This document shows, piece by piece, positions 63,704-64,000 of a DNA stretch of 64,000 nt (within the stretch, counting starts at the first letter, position 1; every line of letters starts with the position of its first letter). Location of the stretch: NCBI GenBank assembly GCA_900660155.1, contig CABFPE010000279.1:300384-364383 (forward strand), in the 5' to 3' direction. The position numbers and the translations under genes are program-made. A model generated the notes under the pieces. It saw nothing but the letters and a program-made list of their open reading frames with translations, was not told the origin of the DNA and searched no databases. Source of the stretch: Hofstenia miamia. Taxonomy: Eukaryota; Xenacoelomorpha; Acoela; Hofsteniidae.

Positions 63704-63968
63704 TGCTGCGGAATTTAAAGCTTAATTAATCGATTAATTTTGGTCAACTATTAATCAGATTCATGTCGGTGTGAACGAATACTTAGTTCTGGTGGTTAAA
63801 TTGCTAACAAGACACGTTAATATGCTTGTGTTTTTGCATAGCTGGTTATCTAAAGAAATTTAAAAGAAAAAACGCGCTTTCTATTTCTTCCTTTCAACTG
63901 AAATTTGTGAAAAATGTTAGTTAACTATTAATTAATCTTTCGTTTTTAAAAGTTAATTATTAAAAATA

Positions 63969-64000
<32 letters not shown>
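63593..64000. other. Upstream end of window with two TA microsatellites
   Basis: (TA)n at 63673-63700 and from 63972 to the end. taatcgatta-like strings lie between them. No further exon was found, so the next upstream exon is outside. Confidence 0.6.

Overview
This is nuclear DNA from an animal, most likely an arthropod or another invertebrate. It is AT-rich. Coding sequence is in short exons with GT-AG (rarely GC-AG) introns, and the introns hold mariner, hAT and non-LTR elements and long (TA)n arrays. No ribosomal or transfer RNA, CRISPR array or bacterial-style operon was seen. The assembly is imperfect: N runs at 3891-4875 and 30689-30735, and single Ns at 38512 and 47241. The Ns at 38512 and 47241 each sit at a repeat boundary.

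Almost all genuine coding sequence belongs to one giant gene on the minus strand, running from about 63592 down to 90 and open at both ends. I assembled 79 exons plus one candidate exon, about 13.9 kb of coding sequence or roughly 4,630 residues. Every splice junction is in phase except one (41631 to 37594), and the candidate exon at 40487-40548 repairs that one. From the N-terminal side the order is: an EMI-like cysteine segment (63.6-62.9 kb); three von Willebrand D assemblies arranged D1-D2-D'-D3, each with vWD, C8 and TIL parts (62.0-50.6 kb); five to six LDL-receptor class A-like repeats ending in a Ser/Thr tract (48.9-44.7 kb); a string of beta-rich, possibly discoidin-like domains (44.6-35.9 kb); a TIL-like domain (35.6-34.0 kb); a mucin-type exon with a 30-residue tandem repeat (33.9-33.0 kb); and a CxC-rich bridge (32.9 kb). 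The start resembles SCO-spondin and hemolectin/hemocytin, but no thrombospondin repeats were seen.

The C-terminal half (32.5-0.09 kb) is the most unusual part. It has ten copies of a three-exon, roughly 165-residue module that I do not recognise. Copies 2-10 fall into three types repeated in strict order, alpha-beta-gamma three times, and Ser/Thr mini-exon linkers follow the first two gamma copies. Inter-module introns are all phase 1 and intra-module introns all phase 0, so each module can duplicate without frame disruption. The gene probably makes a very large secreted, glycosylated, mucin-like adhesive or matrix protein. An open reading frame with two hydrophobic segments runs past one splice donor at 31391 and could give a membrane-anchored short form.

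The introns hold a degraded non-LTR retrotransposon family (0.0-7.5, 27, 30 kb), a foldback-type inverted repeat (1.5-2.76 kb), two mariner/Tc1-type elements with perfect inverted repeats lying 37 bp apart (11.28-13.97 kb), an hAT element with a near-perfect 8-bp target duplication (17.35-18.69 kb), a decayed mariner (22.4-23.4 kb), an hAT transposase remnant containing an apparent assembly duplication (46.1-47.8 kb), and several unclassified repeats.
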